DNA of 36,600 bases from Sphingobacterium sp. (GTDB lineage Bacteria; Bacteroidota; Bacteroidia; Sphingobacteriales; Sphingobacteriaceae). The notes below the pieces were generated by a model. That model made no database searches, was not told where the DNA came from, and was given only the letters and a program-made list of their open reading frames with translations. The position numbers were made by a program, and so were the translations under genes. Below, piece after piece: positions 1-9,128 of this stretch. Every line of letters begins with the position of its first letter. Within the stretch, counting starts at the first letter, position 1. Location: assembly GCA_022712315.1 (NCBI GenBank), contig JALAGS010000114.1, forward strand, positions 1 through 36,600, given 5' to 3'.

Positions 1-9
1 ACGTTATAT

Positions 10-720
10 ATGGACATTACAAAAGAAGATAAAATTATCCGCGCATTTGAAAACAAAACATGGCAGGAAATTAAAGTAAAAGACTCTTGGCAGATTTTTA
101 AAGTGATGTCGGAGTTTGTGGATGGATTTGAGAAATTAGCAAAAATTGGTCCTTGCGTTTCGATATTTGGCTCTGCACGTACCCCACGTGAACATAAATA
201 TTATCAAATGGCGGTAGATATTGCCAGTCTATTGACAGCTCGTGGTTATGGTATTATCTCCGGTGGTGGCCCGGGTATTATGGAGGCAGCCAATAAAGGT
301 GCGTATGAATCTGGTGGAAAGTCTGTGGGGTTGAATATTGAACTACCCTTCGAACAGTTCCATAATAAATATATTGACCGCGACAAACTACTTGAATTTA
401 AGTACTTTTTTGTGAGAAAAGTCATGTTTATGAAGTATTCTCAGGGATATATCGTAATGCCTGGAGGTTTTGGAACAATGGACGAGCTTTTTGAAGCAAT
501 CACTTTGATTCAAACGGGTAAAATTGCCCGTTTTCCAATCGTATTGGTCGGTTCAGAATATTGGAAAGGACTAATGGATTGGGTTCAGAATACAATGATT
601 CCAAACAAATACATCAGCGAAGAAGATTTAAAACTTTACCGTATTGTAGATACTGCAGAGGAGGCTGCTGATCATATCTTCCGCTTCTATGACAAGTATC
701 TATTGAAGCCAAACTTCTAA
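10..720 (+). CDS. TIGR00730 / LOG family Rossmann-fold protein
   Basis: A 236-residue cytosolic protein of the 'lysine decarboxylase-like' LOG family, whose characterised members hydrolyse nucleoside 5'-monophosphates to base and ribose 5-phosphate (cytokinin riboside monophosphate phosphoribohydrolases). Seen directly: the nucleotide-binding GGGPGIMEAANKGA segment around residue 79 and the family signature PGGFGTMDE around residue 155, both with the expected Gly, Arg/Lys and Glu residues. The N-terminal 45 residues form a charged extension. The frame is open to the window edge, so an upstream start cannot be excluded, but ATG at 10 gives a normal family length. A strong terminator follows at once, so it ends its own transcript. 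The physiological substrate in this organism is unknown; the database name 'lysine decarboxylase' would be misleading. Confidence 0.9.
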   Translation: MDITKEDKIIRAFENKTWQEIKVKDSWQIFKVMSEFVDGFEKLAKIGPCVSIFGSARTPREHKYYQMAVDIASLLTARGYGIISGGGPGIMEAANKGAYESGGKSVGLNIELPFEQFHNKYIDRDKLLEFKYFFVRKVMFMKYSQGYIVMPGGFGTMDELFEAITLIQTGKIARFPIVLVGSEYWKGLMDWVQNTMIPNKYISEEDLKLYRIVDTAEEAADHIFRFYDKYLLKPNF

Positions 721-734
721 TGAGGTGCACACTC

Positions 735-776
735 AAAAAAAAGAGTATCTGTCATTAACAGATACTCTTTTTTTTT
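735..776 (+). terminator. Intrinsic terminator after the LOG gene
   Basis: An 11-bp stem, AGAGTATCTGT (742-752) pairing with ACAGATACTCT (758-768) around a 5-nt loop, is flanked by an A-run before it and a run of nine or more T after it. It starts 15 nt after the stop codon and separates this gene from the ECF sigma operon. Confidence 0.9.
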
Positions 777-847
777 GCCTTTCGTGCGGGGAATTTTTTT
801 TCAAATAGTACTTTTAACTAGGCGATCATAGGTTTTGTAGATTAAAG

Positions 848-879
848 TTGCATTATTCATGATTTAGTCCCTACATTTA
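848..879 (+). promoter_or_regulatory. Possible promoter of the ECF/FecR/SusCD locus
   Basis: TTG at 848-850 lies 21 nt before TACATTTA at 872-879, which matches seven of eight positions of the Bacteroidota -7 consensus TAnnTTTG. Spacing fits the -33/-7 pattern of this phylum, and the box sits about 55 nt before the sigma-factor start. The one mismatch and AT-rich surroundings keep confidence low. Confidence 0.35.
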
Positions 880-935
880 CATCGAAATTAGCATTTCACA
901 TCGCATAACCATAGAAAAGCACATTATTGTCTTGC

Positions 936-1493
936 ATGAAAGATTTTGGAGGCCGTTCAGATGAGGAATTGATTCTGTTGATTCAACAAGATGATAACTT
1001 AGCTTTTGAAGCTTTGTATGATCGCTATTGGAAAAAACTATATTACCAGGCCGCCCGGAAAACAAACTCTCTGGAAGATGCACAGGAGATCGTACAGAAT
1101 ATCTTTGCTTCTCTCTGGCTTAGACGTCATCAGCTCCAGATTGAGAGCAATCTTGCCTCTTACCTCGCTGTAGCTGTTAAATATAAAGTCTTCAAGTACC
1201 TAGCGCAACAATACAAGCAAGAAACTTTCAGACATGAAGCTGATTGGGTGGATTTTGATAATTCAACAGAAGATTGGCTCCAATTTGAGGAACTACGGAT
1301 TCGGCTGGATCAACTTGTTTCGGAACTGCCTGAAAAATGCCAGCTTATTTTCAAACTATCGCGAGAAGAAGGGCTCACATACAAACAGATTGCAGAAAAT
1401 CTCAACATCTCTGTAAAGACTGTAGAAACCCAATTAAGTCGTGCCTTAAAAAAAATACGCGCTGGAATTCAGCGCTTTCTGATTACCTTATAA
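936..1493 (+). CDS. ECF RNA polymerase sigma factor (FecI-like)
   Basis: A sigma-70 family protein of the extracytoplasmic-function class. Region 2 covers about residues 20-90 (ALYDRYWKKLYYQAARKT, then an AQEIVQNIFASLW helix) and region 4 about residues 125-180 (LPEKCQLIFKLSREEGLTY followed by a helix-turn-helix IAENLNISVKTVETQLSRAL). The start at ATG 936 gives MKDFGG..., a typical N-terminus; an in-frame TTG at 927 would add three residues and is less likely. The gene is followed 68 nt later by a FecR-type anti-sigma factor and then SusC and SusD, the standard trans-envelope signalling arrangement in Bacteroidota. It is expected to be held inactive by FecR until the SusC protein senses substrate, and then to drive the susCD genes. 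Confidence 0.93.
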   Translation: MKDFGGRSDEELILLIQQDDNLAFEALYDRYWKKLYYQAARKTNSLEDAQEIVQNIFASLWLRRHQLQIESNLASYLAVAVKYKVFKYLAQQYKQETFRHEADWVDFDNSTEDWLQFEELRIRLDQLVSELPEKCQLIFKLSREEGLTYKQIAENLNISVKTVETQLSRALKKIRAGIQRFLITL

Positions 1494-1561
1494 TTTTTTT
1501 TCTTTTCTTGTCAGGGTATCACTGCAATTTAGGGACTATATGAACAAATAACCCCTAAAAT

Positions 1562-2701
1562 ATGGTTGATAACAATCAATTACGGATAAAGCAATTGGCT
1601 TACAAATGGCTCAATGGGACATGTACCCCTGAGGAGGAAGCTGAGTTGCAAGAATGGTATGAATTAAATGATGGTGAACCTCTCCCTATCCCCGAGGAAT
1701 TCGCAACAGATGAGCAACAGCTTAAAGAGCTGCTACTGTCACAGATAAAGCAGGAAATCCAGACATCCAAAATCAGACGTGTTCCACAATGGATAAAATT
1801 AAGCGGAATTGCCGCGGCTTTGGCCGTGTTGTTTATATTGCCGCTATACCTTGTCAAAAAAACAAACCGGGAAACTCCACAGTTGGCATCCAACAGGGGA
1901 CAGCAAGTTCATCCAGGTGTCAAGGCTGCTGTATTAACGTTAGCCGATGGAACTAAAATTGACCTCTCTAATCAACAACGGAGTATCCTTCATCAAGATG
2001 CAGCAATGAAGGTTACAACGACTGTTTCGGGAACCGTGCAGTATCAGTTTATGGCTAGTAGGCGTGCTGATCCTAACCGAACCAATACCATTGAAACCCC
2101 TATAGGAACAGAATACGCGATCATTTTGGCTGATGGCAGTAAGGTCTGGCTGAACGCAGGTTCTATACTGACGTTCCCAGAATCATTTGCAGCAGATAGC
2201 CGCGAAGTAAAACTATCCGGTGAGGCTTATTTTGAAGTCAGTCACGACAAAAACCGACCATTCTACGTCAGATCCAATGAACAAACCATTCGAGTTTTCG
2301 GAACACATTTCAATGTGCGATCCTATCCAGGTGAGCACAATAAAACAACCTTAATGGAGGGTTCAGTTCAAGTTTCACAATTTGGTAAATCAAAAATGCT
2401 GAAACCGGGACAGGCTGCATTTGCAGTAGCTGGTAATCTGACGGTACAGGAAGCCAATATCGAAGAGGCAATGGCATGGAAAAACGGATTTTTCTATTTT
2501 GAATCCACACCGATAAAGGATGCACTGTCCGCGATAAAACGCTGGTATAATGTGGATATCATCTATAAAGGAACAAATAAAAATAGTGAATTGACAGGAA
2601 AGATAAAACGAAACTCCACCGCCCAGCAATTGGTTGAAACACTCAACTTCCTAGACATTAAATGTCAATTACGAAATAATAAAATTGAAGTGGAACTCTA
2701 A
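1562..2701 (+). CDS. FecR-family anti-sigma factor
   Basis: A 379-residue inner-membrane regulator. A cytosolic N-terminal part of about 78 residues would bind the sigma factor. One membrane segment (about residues 79-98, SGIAAALAVLFILPLYLV) is followed by a periplasmic FecR domain (about residues 180-275, containing TPIGTEYAIILADGSKVWLNAGS and SGEAYFEVSHDKNRPF). A C-terminal DUF4974-type domain (about 305-379, FFYFESTPIKDALSAIKRWYNVDI-like segment) follows. This is the usual three-part architecture of Bacteroidota FecR proteins. It relays the state of the TonB-dependent SusC transducer to the ECF sigma factor encoded upstream. It begins 68 nt after the sigma gene and ends 35 nt before susC, suggesting one transcription unit, although susC may also have its own sigma-dependent start. 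Confidence 0.93.
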   Translation: MVDNNQLRIKQLAYKWLNGTCTPEEEAELQEWYELNDGEPLPIPEEFATDEQQLKELLLSQIKQEIQTSKIRRVPQWIKLSGIAAALAVLFILPLYLVKKTNRETPQLASNRGQQVHPGVKAAVLTLADGTKIDLSNQQRSILHQDAAMKVTTTVSGTVQYQFMASRRADPNRTNTIETPIGTEYAIILADGSKVWLNAGSILTFPESFAADSREVKLSGEAYFEVSHDKNRPFYVRSNEQTIRVFGTHFNVRSYPGEHNKTTLMEGSVQVSQFGKSKMLKPGQAAFAVAGNLTVQEANIEEAMAWKNGFFYFESTPIKDALSAIKRWYNVDIIYKGTNKNSELTGKIKRNSTAQQLVETLNFLDIKCQLRNNKIEVEL

Positions 2702-2736
2702 ATTATTTAATATAAAACAAACTTACCCAACTAATT

Positions 2737-5700
2737 ATGTATAAACTTAAAACCATCCATGGGGCTGGTAAAAAAGCAAAACTATTTGCTGCTTTACTTG
2801 CTATCCAATACGTTTCCCATGCAAGTAATCTAGCGGTGGCAAATGTAAATCAATCCAAAATCAAATTACAGGACAAGGAATATACTTTGGCAAAGTTTGC
2901 TAAAGAAATCGAACGTCAGAGTTCATATGTATTTCTCTACGATAACTCACAGATTAATGATAACCAAAAAATCCGGATTAACCACAAAGATGGTTCTATT
3001 GTTGAAATTTTGGAAGACAACCTGAAAGAACTATCGTATTCATACAAAATTGTCAACAACACCATTGTCCTAAAAAGGAAAATAGATGACACCTCCCTGA
3101 GAAGCAACATTAATGTACAACAACTTGTCAAAGGGCGCATTACCGATGGCGATGGTAAGGCATTAACAGGGGTTACAATCCGCAATACAACAACAGGCAA
3201 ACAAACGGAGTCAGACGGCAAAGGTGAGTTTTCTATTGAAGCGACTCCTGCACATCAACTCAGCTTTAGTTCGATTGGGTATGAAACGATCAGTAGCACA
3301 ATCGGTTCAAACACTTTTCTGACGATCCAGATGAAAACTGCCAACAATCAATTGGAGCAGATTGTTGTCGTTGGTTTTGGTACTCAGAAGAAAAAGGATA
3401 TCACAGGGGCTATCGCAACCATGAGCACAAAGGATATTGAAGATCGGCCGGTAACGCAGTTAGCCAGTGCAATGGAAGGTAAAATGGCTGGTGTAGAGAT
3501 TGTAAAATCTTCCGGACAGCCTCAGGCTGGTTTCTCCATTCGTGTTCGCGGAACCTCCACGATTACCGCCGGCAGCAACCCCTTATACATTGTTGATGGC
3601 GTTCCCACAGAGAACATATCCGAATTGAATCCTTCAGATATTCAGAGCATATCCGTATTGAAGGATGCGGCATCTGCTGCTGTCTATGGATCTTCCGGTG
3701 CTAATGGGGTTGTTTTGATCACAACAAAACGGGGGACCAATGGCAAAACCCAAGTAAATTTTGAAACATATCAGGGGTTTTCAGCGATATGGAAAAGACC
3801 TAAAGTCTTAAATGCAACACAATACCGAGATTTAATGACAGAGACCGGCCAAGCGCTGGACTGGTCAAAATATACCGCAGACACGAACTGGCCGGATCAG
3901 CTATTCCGCACCGGTCACAGTCAAAAATACCAGGCTTCTGTGCGCGGTGGCGATGAAAAGACCGGATTTTATATCTCGGGGTCTTATCAAAAAGATAATG
4001 GTACTGTAATTACCAATACAGTCAACAAAGTCAATTTCAAGGTTAATTTAGACCACCAAATCAATAAAATCTTTAAGGTAGGTACCAGCCTATCTTACAA
4101 CCGTTGGTACGACGTGGATATTAACGAAAACTCCAGAAATGGTGTTATCATGAATGCTTATTTAGGCTCTCCGGTAATCGGCATATACGGAGACAAAGGC
4201 GCTTTCATTGTAGATCCATTCTATACGGACCTCGACAACCCCGTTGCATTGGCAACCGGTAATGAACACAGCTATGTGAATAACAGATTTACAGGAAATG
4301 TTTTTGCAGAGGCAAATATTCTACCGGGATTAAAATTCAAAACTTTATTTGGATACGAGAAATACAACAATCAATACCGTAGTTTTGTAGACCCTTTCCG
4401 TACGACAGAGGGCAGAAAATACAAAGGTATGGCCGAACTGCGGCAGCAAGATAATCAGTATTGGATGTCCGAAAACACGTTAAACTATGATAGAACCTTT
4501 AGTGACAAGCACCACCTGACAGGTTTATTGGGTTATATTACAACTAAAACACAAACAACAAACTCAGCTATCGCTACGCAGAATTTTGCTAATCCAGCAA
4601 TCCACACTGTCAATGGCGGTTCAATGATTACCGCGATGCCGACAGCAATGGACGCCGCAGTATCGACTGTGTCCGGCATTGCAAAAATCGGCTATGACTA
4701 TAACGACACCTACTTATTTACAGCAAATTTAAGAGCTGACGCATCATCTGTCTTTGGGCCCAATAACCGTTGGGGCTACTTCCCTTCCTTCTCTGCCGGC
4801 TGGCGTTTATCCAATGAGGACTTTTTTAGCACCCTGAAAAATACAGTAAACGACTTGAAAATCCGTGCGAGTTGGGGTAAAGTTGGGAATAGCCAGATTC
4901 CGGCTTTCGCCTATCTCGGCTTGATCGACGTCACGGGATCGTACAACATCGGCGATCAAGTTGTACCGGGGTATACACCTTCAACTCTGGACAACCCCAA
5001 TCTAAAATGGGAAACAACAAACCAGACCGATATTGGCGTGGATGCCAGTTTCTTTAATTCGAGACTAACATTTGCAGCAGATTACTATGCCAAAAAGACT
5101 GTGGGCTTGCTCCTCAACTCCAGGGTACCCTATAGTTCCGGTTATAGAACAGCATTAAAAAATCTTGGTGACCTACAAAATAGAGGTTTTGAATTCGAAT
5201 TAAGCAGTCGAAATTTCGTTCACGATTTTAAATGGAATACAACGGTAACCTTTGGACTCAATCGCAATAAAGTACTGAATATTGATGGTGGAACCTACTA
5301 CGACGGCAATATTGATGGCCGCGGCAATAGTACAATTGCAAAAGAAGGAGTTGCTCTGGGATCATTCTGGGGATATATTGCAAAAGGCGTCAATCCAGAG
5401 ACCGGCGACATGATGTATCAGATGGCTGATCCTGAAGCAGGTCTTCAAACCAGTGACATGGCAATTATTGGTAATGCGACACCAAAATTCTCCTATGGCA
5501 TGACAAATGACTTTAGCTATAAAAATTTCAGCTTTTCCTTTTTCTTACAAGGTGTACAGGGAAATGATATTCTGAATGCGACACGTATTTATACAGAAGG
5601 TATGTGGGAACCGAGAAATCAAAGTGCTGCTGTATTAAACAGATGGACGGTTGACAACAAAAATAGTCATATGCCACGTCCCGATCTAAACAATACAGAG

Positions 5701-6009
5701 GACAACTATAATTCGCAGATTTCCTCGCGTTTTGTAGAAAAAGGTTCCTACCTAAGGGTGAAATCGATGACCTTGGCCTACAACCTGCCTAAACAGGTGC
5801 TTGAAAGATGGAAGCTCAATAAGGTCCGTTTCTATGTGACAGGTGAAAATCTGTTAACATTCACAAAATACTCGGGTTTGGATCCTGAGGTAAGCATGTA
5901 CGGTGGAACTAACCAGGAAACTGTGAGTGCTAATATGGCGCCGGGTATCGATTTTGGGACTTCGCCTCAGGCACGCACCTTTATTGTTGGTTTAAACCTA
6001 ACTTTTTAA
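2737..6009 (+). CDS. SusC/RagA TonB-linked outer-membrane protein with STN domain
   Basis: A 1090-residue outer-membrane porin that imports a nutrient, usually an oligosaccharide, using TonB energy. Order of parts: a signal peptide (hydrophobic core KLFAALLAIQYVSHA near residues 15-29); an STN domain (about 40-112, LQDKEYTLAKFAKEIERQSS...), the periplasmic signalling domain that contacts FecR; a carboxypeptidase-regulatory-like domain (about 128-200, VKGRITDGDGKALTGVTIRN); a plug (about 208-330, with VVVGFGTQKKKDITGAIA and the SusC signature NPLYIVDGVPTENI); then a 22-strand-type barrel ending in the aromatic-terminated TFIVGLNLTF. The STN domain marks it as a transducing SusC matched to the adjacent sigma/anti-sigma pair. 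susD begins 18 nt downstream. The leader just before the start contains ACCCAACTAAT, repeated at 10882-10892. The substrate cannot be read from the sequence; no polysaccharide-degrading enzyme sits directly in the locus. Confidence 0.96.
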   Translation: MYKLKTIHGAGKKAKLFAALLAIQYVSHASNLAVANVNQSKIKLQDKEYTLAKFAKEIERQSSYVFLYDNSQINDNQKIRINHKDGSIVEILEDNLKELSYSYKIVNNTIVLKRKIDDTSLRSNINVQQLVKGRITDGDGKALTGVTIRNTTTGKQTESDGKGEFSIEATPAHQLSFSSIGYETISSTIGSNTFLTIQMKTANNQLEQIVVVGFGTQKKKDITGAIATMSTKDIEDRPVTQLASAMEGKMAGVEIVKSSGQPQAGFSIRVRGTSTITAGSNPLYIVDGVPTENISELNPSDIQSISVLKDAASAAVYGSSGANGVVLITTKRGTNGKTQVNFETYQGFSAIWKRPKVLNATQYRDLMTETGQALDWSKYTADTNWPDQLFRTGHSQKYQASVRGGDEKTGFYISGSYQKDNGTVITNTVNKVNFKVNLDHQINKIFKVGTSLSYNRWYDVDINENSRNGVIMNAYLGSPVIGIYGDKGAFIVDPFYTDLDNPVALATGNEHSYVNNRFTGNVFAEANILPGLKFKTLFGYEKYNNQYRSFVDPFRTTEGRKYKGMAELRQQDNQYWMSENTLNYDRTFSDKHHLTGLLGYITTKTQTTNSAIATQNFANPAIHTVNGGSMITAMPTAMDAAVSTVSGIAKIGYDYNDTYLFTANLRADASSVFGPNNRWGYFPSFSAGWRLSNEDFFSTLKNTVNDLKIRASWGKVGNSQIPAFAYLGLIDVTGSYNIGDQVVPGYTPSTLDNPNLKWETTNQTDIGVDASFFNSRLTFAADYYAKKTVGLLLNSRVPYSSGYRTALKNLGDLQNRGFEFELSSRNFVHDFKWNTTVTFGLNRNKVLNIDGGTYYDGNIDGRGNSTIAKEGVALGSFWGYIAKGVNPETGDMMYQMADPEAGLQTSDMAIIGNATPKFSYGMTNDFSYKNFSFSFFLQGVQGNDILNATRIYTEGMWEPRNQSAAVLNRWTVDNKNSHMPRPDLNNTEDNYNSQISSRFVEKGSYLRVKSMTLAYNLPKQVLERWKLNKVRFYVTGENLLTFTKYSGLDPEVSMYGGTNQETVSANMAPGIDFGTSPQARTFIVGLNLTF

Positions 6010-6027
6010 CCATTTAGCTTACATACA

Positions 6028-7578
6028 ATGAAATCAACTAGATATACCTCATTAGCCATAGCCTTATTGGCATCTCTAGCTCTAAATTCCTGCAAAAAGT
6101 TTTTAGATCTTCAACCTACCTCCACGGTAACCAGTGAAAATGCCTATCTCACCGGAGACAATATTGAGAAAGCTTTAAACGGAGCCTACAATTCTTTTAT
6201 AGGCAATGGCACCCGTCCGGGAAGCAACGCCAATTATTACCAGTGGGAAATGATTCTACAAACAGATATTCGCTCCGACAATGCACACGCAGCCGGTGGT
6301 GGCGAAATAGATTTTGCGCAAATCGACTACAACACCATTACCAATACCAATGAAATGGTACGCAGGGACTGGGAAGAATTATATGGAGCGATCTCAAAAT
6401 GCAATATCGTTATCGACAACGTTGATAAAGTCACAGATCCTACGTTTTCAGAAGAAAGAAGGAAACAAATTCTTGGAGAGGCTTCATTTTTAAGGGCTTT
6501 TCATTACTACCAATTGGTTAAACTTTACGGCGGTGTGCCGCTGGAGAAACACTCCAACAGCACAGATGCCGAAGTATTACGCATCAAACGATCAACTGCC
6601 GAAGAGGTTTATGATTTTATTGATTCGGACTTACAAGTTGCCGTCAATAATCTTCCAGATGTATTTGGACAGCCTTCCATTGACAAGGTTAGAGCAACCA
6701 AAGGAGCGGCAAACGCGTTACTGACAAAAATATGGGCTCAGCGCCCTGATCGCGACTACAATAAGGTATTGCAATATGCCAATGCAGTGATCAATGGAAA
6801 AGGTGGTTACAAATTACTTCAAAACTATGCGGACCTCTTTGATGGAAAACATAATTACAACAATGAATCCATTATCGAGATTCCTTATATCGCTGGCAGC
6901 CCCAATCTAAGCTGTTGGGGGGGAGCTTTCTTCTTCCCTGATCTCGATGAAAATGGAAAAATCAATGAAAACGAGTGGCGTCGATATGGGACACCATCCA
7001 AGGACCTTGTCGAAGCTTATGACAATGCCGGTGACACTGAGCGAAAGAATGCCAACATCTGGTTCTACTCGGTTCCTTGGGCAGATGAGTTCTGGAATCC
7101 ATGCGCAGATGTCGACACCGAGATTCCTTTTAATGTCAAACAGAAACATGCAAATAGCTTCCAAAGTGGCGATCATTTTTACCTCTTGCGACTTGCAGAT
7201 ATCATACTGCTCAAAGCTGAAGCACAAAATGCCTTAGGAAATACCACTGATGCCCTAAATACGCTTAATATCATCCGTCACCGAGCAGGGCTCTCCGACC
7301 TATCCGGCGTTAGCCCCAGTGCATTAAAGACCATCATTTTAAATGAACGTCGATTAGAACTTGCTTTTGAGGGGCAACGCTGGGATGATTTAAATCGTTA
7401 TGATGTCACGGTAGATGTGATGAATAAATTAAATGAAATCAAATTTACATGCGATAACGGCAAGCAGAGCAACGCTACGCTGATTAAGTATAATTTTAAC
7501 CAAAATAGCCTGCTCCTTCCAATACCATTATTGGAAATGCAGGCAAACCCGAGCCTGATTCAAAACCCAGGCTATTAA
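6028..7578 (+). CDS. SusD/RagB family nutrient-binding lipoprotein
   Basis: A 516-residue surface lipoprotein that forms the lid over the SusC pore and captures substrate. The lipobox is LALNSC with the lipidated Cys22, followed by the KKFLDLQPTSTVTSENAY start typical of mature SusD proteins. Tetratricopeptide-like helices include the RRKQILGEASFLRAFHYYQL segment (about residue 150), and the C-terminal RagB signature is LNIIRHRAGL...ILNERRLELAFEGQRWDDL (about residues 410-455). It is spaced 18 nt after susC, so the two are co-transcribed and should form one SusCD complex. A hairpin follows the stop codon before the acyltransferase gene, so expression of the downstream gene may be reduced relative to susCD. 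Substrate specificity is not visible. Confidence 0.95.
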   Translation: MKSTRYTSLAIALLASLALNSCKKFLDLQPTSTVTSENAYLTGDNIEKALNGAYNSFIGNGTRPGSNANYYQWEMILQTDIRSDNAHAAGGGEIDFAQIDYNTITNTNEMVRRDWEELYGAISKCNIVIDNVDKVTDPTFSEERRKQILGEASFLRAFHYYQLVKLYGGVPLEKHSNSTDAEVLRIKRSTAEEVYDFIDSDLQVAVNNLPDVFGQPSIDKVRATKGAANALLTKIWAQRPDRDYNKVLQYANAVINGKGGYKLLQNYADLFDGKHNYNNESIIEIPYIAGSPNLSCWGGAFFFPDLDENGKINENEWRRYGTPSKDLVEAYDNAGDTERKNANIWFYSVPWADEFWNPCADVDTEIPFNVKQKHANSFQSGDHFYLLRLADIILLKAEAQNALGNTTDALNTLNIIRHRAGLSDLSGVSPSALKTIILNERRLELAFEGQRWDDLNRYDVTVDVMNKLNEIKFTCDNGKQSNATLIKYNFNQNSLLLPIPLLEMQANPSLIQNPGY

Positions 7579-7589
7579 TTAGACCAATC

Positions 7590-7631
7590 ATAGGCTGTTC
7601 TGAGAATGCACTCTTCGAACAGCCTATTTTA
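7590..7631 (+). terminator. Hairpin/terminator between susD and the acyltransferase gene
   Basis: A perfect 11-bp stem, ATAGGCTGTTC (7590-7600) with GAACAGCCTAT (7617-7627), is followed by only a short T-run (TTTT within 7627-7630). It may stop most transcription after susD, or allow partial read-through and stabilise the susCD mRNA 3' end. The next gene starts 16 nt later, which leaves little room for a separate promoter. Confidence 0.65.
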
Positions 7632-7646
7632 CTCATACACTTTATT

Positions 7647-8768
7647 ATGACTCGTTTTAAATCACTGGATATCTTCCGTGGGTTTACACTTGCGGCGATG
7701 ATTCTCGTAAATAATCCTGGCAACTCTCACCATGTATTTCCGCAGCTCGAACACTCCATTTGGCACGGATGTACGTTTACAGATCTTATATTCCCATTTT
7801 TTTTATTTGCCGTGGGAAATTCAATGGCATTCTCTTTAAAAAATATCGATCAATTGGCTCCGGGACTGTATTGGAATAAAATTGTCAAGAGAACAGTTAT
7901 CCTTTTTCTACTTGGTATATTTTTAAATATTTTCCCTTTTGTAGCATGGAATAGTCTTCACCAGCTTGAGTGGATTCCATTTGCCAAGTATAGGTATTTT
8001 GGGGTGCTGCAGCGAATCGCCATCTGCTATTTCAGTGCAGCAATTATATTATATTACTTTCGAGACAAAGGCGCTGTCGTTATCAGTATCTTGCTTTTGC
8101 TAGCTTATTGGCTCGTTTGCTATTACAGTAATACCTCGGATCCATATAGTTTAGACGGCTGGTTCGGAACGGCACTGGATATCCGAATTTTTGGTGCCTC
8201 CCATCTCTATCACGGTGAAGGGACAGCATTTGATCCAGAGGATCTCTGGAGCGTATTTCCAGCCATCAGTCAGACGATATTCGGATATATCACGGGAAAG
8301 TACATTATTCAAAAACTGACAGGTAAAAGAGAGCTGATATACCTATTTATTCTAGGCTTGTTCCTTATTTTGATCGGCTATCTCTGGTCATTTGCTTTCC
8401 CAATTAATAAGAAAATCTGGACCAGCAGTTACTGCGTATTCACAACGGGCATAGCGGTATCTTTCCTTGGTATATTAATTTACCTCATCGAATTTCAGCA
8501 CATCAAAGGAATACTTTATACGATATTTGACGATTTCGGTAAGAACACGCTATTTATCTACTGTCTTAGTGGTCTGATCCCAACAGTTTGTTCCTTTTTT
8601 CTTATCGGGGATACACAACAGAATCTATGGAGTTTTAGCTATCATGCCTTGTTCGGCAACTGGCAGTTTCAGTCCTTGGCTTCTGCCCTGTTCGCGCTGC
8701 TTTTTGTCACCTTGAATTGGCTGATCGCCTATTACCTGCGAAAGAAAAATATCTATATTAAAATCTAG
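7647..8768 (+). CDS. DUF5009-type membrane acyltransferase (HGSNAT/NagX-like)
   Basis: A 373-residue polytopic inner-membrane protein with about ten hydrophobic segments. The N-terminus, RFKSLDIFRGFTLAAMILVN followed by FPQLEHSIWHGCTFTDLIFPFFLF, is the family signature shared with heparan-alpha-glucosaminide N-acetyltransferase and bacterial NagX-type proteins. Members are thought to move an acyl group onto, or transport, amino sugars; the exact reaction in bacteria is mostly unproven. It lies 68 nt downstream of susD in the same direction, with a hairpin between them, so it probably belongs to the uptake locus. By association this hints at an N-acetylated sugar substrate, but that is inference only. 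A strong terminator follows. Confidence 0.82.
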   Translation: MTRFKSLDIFRGFTLAAMILVNNPGNSHHVFPQLEHSIWHGCTFTDLIFPFFLFAVGNSMAFSLKNIDQLAPGLYWNKIVKRTVILFLLGIFLNIFPFVAWNSLHQLEWIPFAKYRYFGVLQRIAICYFSAAIILYYFRDKGAVVISILLLLAYWLVCYYSNTSDPYSLDGWFGTALDIRIFGASHLYHGEGTAFDPEDLWSVFPAISQTIFGYITGKYIIQKLTGKRELIYLFILGLFLILIGYLWSFAFPINKKIWTSSYCVFTTGIAVSFLGILIYLIEFQHIKGILYTIFDDFGKNTLFIYCLSGLIPTVCSFFLIGDTQQNLWSFSYHALFGNWQFQSLASALFALLFVTLNWLIAYYLRKKNIYIKI

Positions 8769-8825
8769 GTCGCCTTTCGGTTACCGTCAATGTCGGTTGA
8801 ATGACTACACGTAGTATGCATAAAA

Positions 8826-8847
8826 AAAAAGGGCCAAGGCCCTTTTT
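8826..8847 (+). terminator. Terminator at the end of the SusCD locus
   Basis: A-run, GGGC stem (8831-8834), CAAG loop, GCCC (8839-8842) and a run of five T; the A- and T-runs extend the pairing. It lies about 60 nt after the acyltransferase stop codon and would close the transcription unit. The A-run and T-run make it potentially bidirectional. Confidence 0.8.
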
Positions 8848-8877
8848 ATATATAAAGATATGGATAAGATATACCGC

Positions 8878-8949
8878 AGCTACTTTTAGAAAACGCCCCA
8901 TCTTTGTTTTACTAATTCGCTATTACAGTATGCTGGCACTAAAGTAGCT
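8878..8949. repeat. Imperfect inverted repeat around a 49-nt spacer
   Basis: AGCTACTTTTAG at 8878-8889 is matched on the opposite strand by CTAAAGTAGCT at 8939-8949, differing by one extra T in the left arm. The enclosed segment has no open frame. This could be the two ends of a very small non-autonomous element, a long-loop RNA hairpin, or a protein-binding pair. No target-site duplication was identified. Confidence 0.45.
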
Positions 8950-8977
8950 TAAACTAACTATATAGAGAAAAAACCTA

Positions 8978-9000
8978 GGGGGACAAAAGGGGGACAAAAA
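8978..9000. repeat. Tandem direct repeat GGGGGACAAAA
   Basis: GGGGGACAAAA at 8978-8988 is followed without a gap by GGGGGACAAAAA at 8989-9000. Short G-rich tandem motifs of this kind can serve as arm-type binding sites for tyrosine recombinases at the ends of integrated elements. Reading it as such a site is inference: no integrase gene is in the window. Confidence 0.6.
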
Positions 9001-9128
9001 TCAAAACGCTGAAAATCAAAACCTTAAATAGTGTGTTTAAATTGAAAAAATTAACAACTTTATCTTCCACAAACTAAATATGGGTGCGCATTAACTAAAA
9101 AGTCAAGCGCTAAAACAGTAAAAAAAAG

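Noticed and set aside
8857..8960. Possible tRNA or small structured RNA beside the inverted repeat
   Set aside because: No cloverleaf, anticodon arm or T-loop sequence could be built; only the simple inverted repeat remains.
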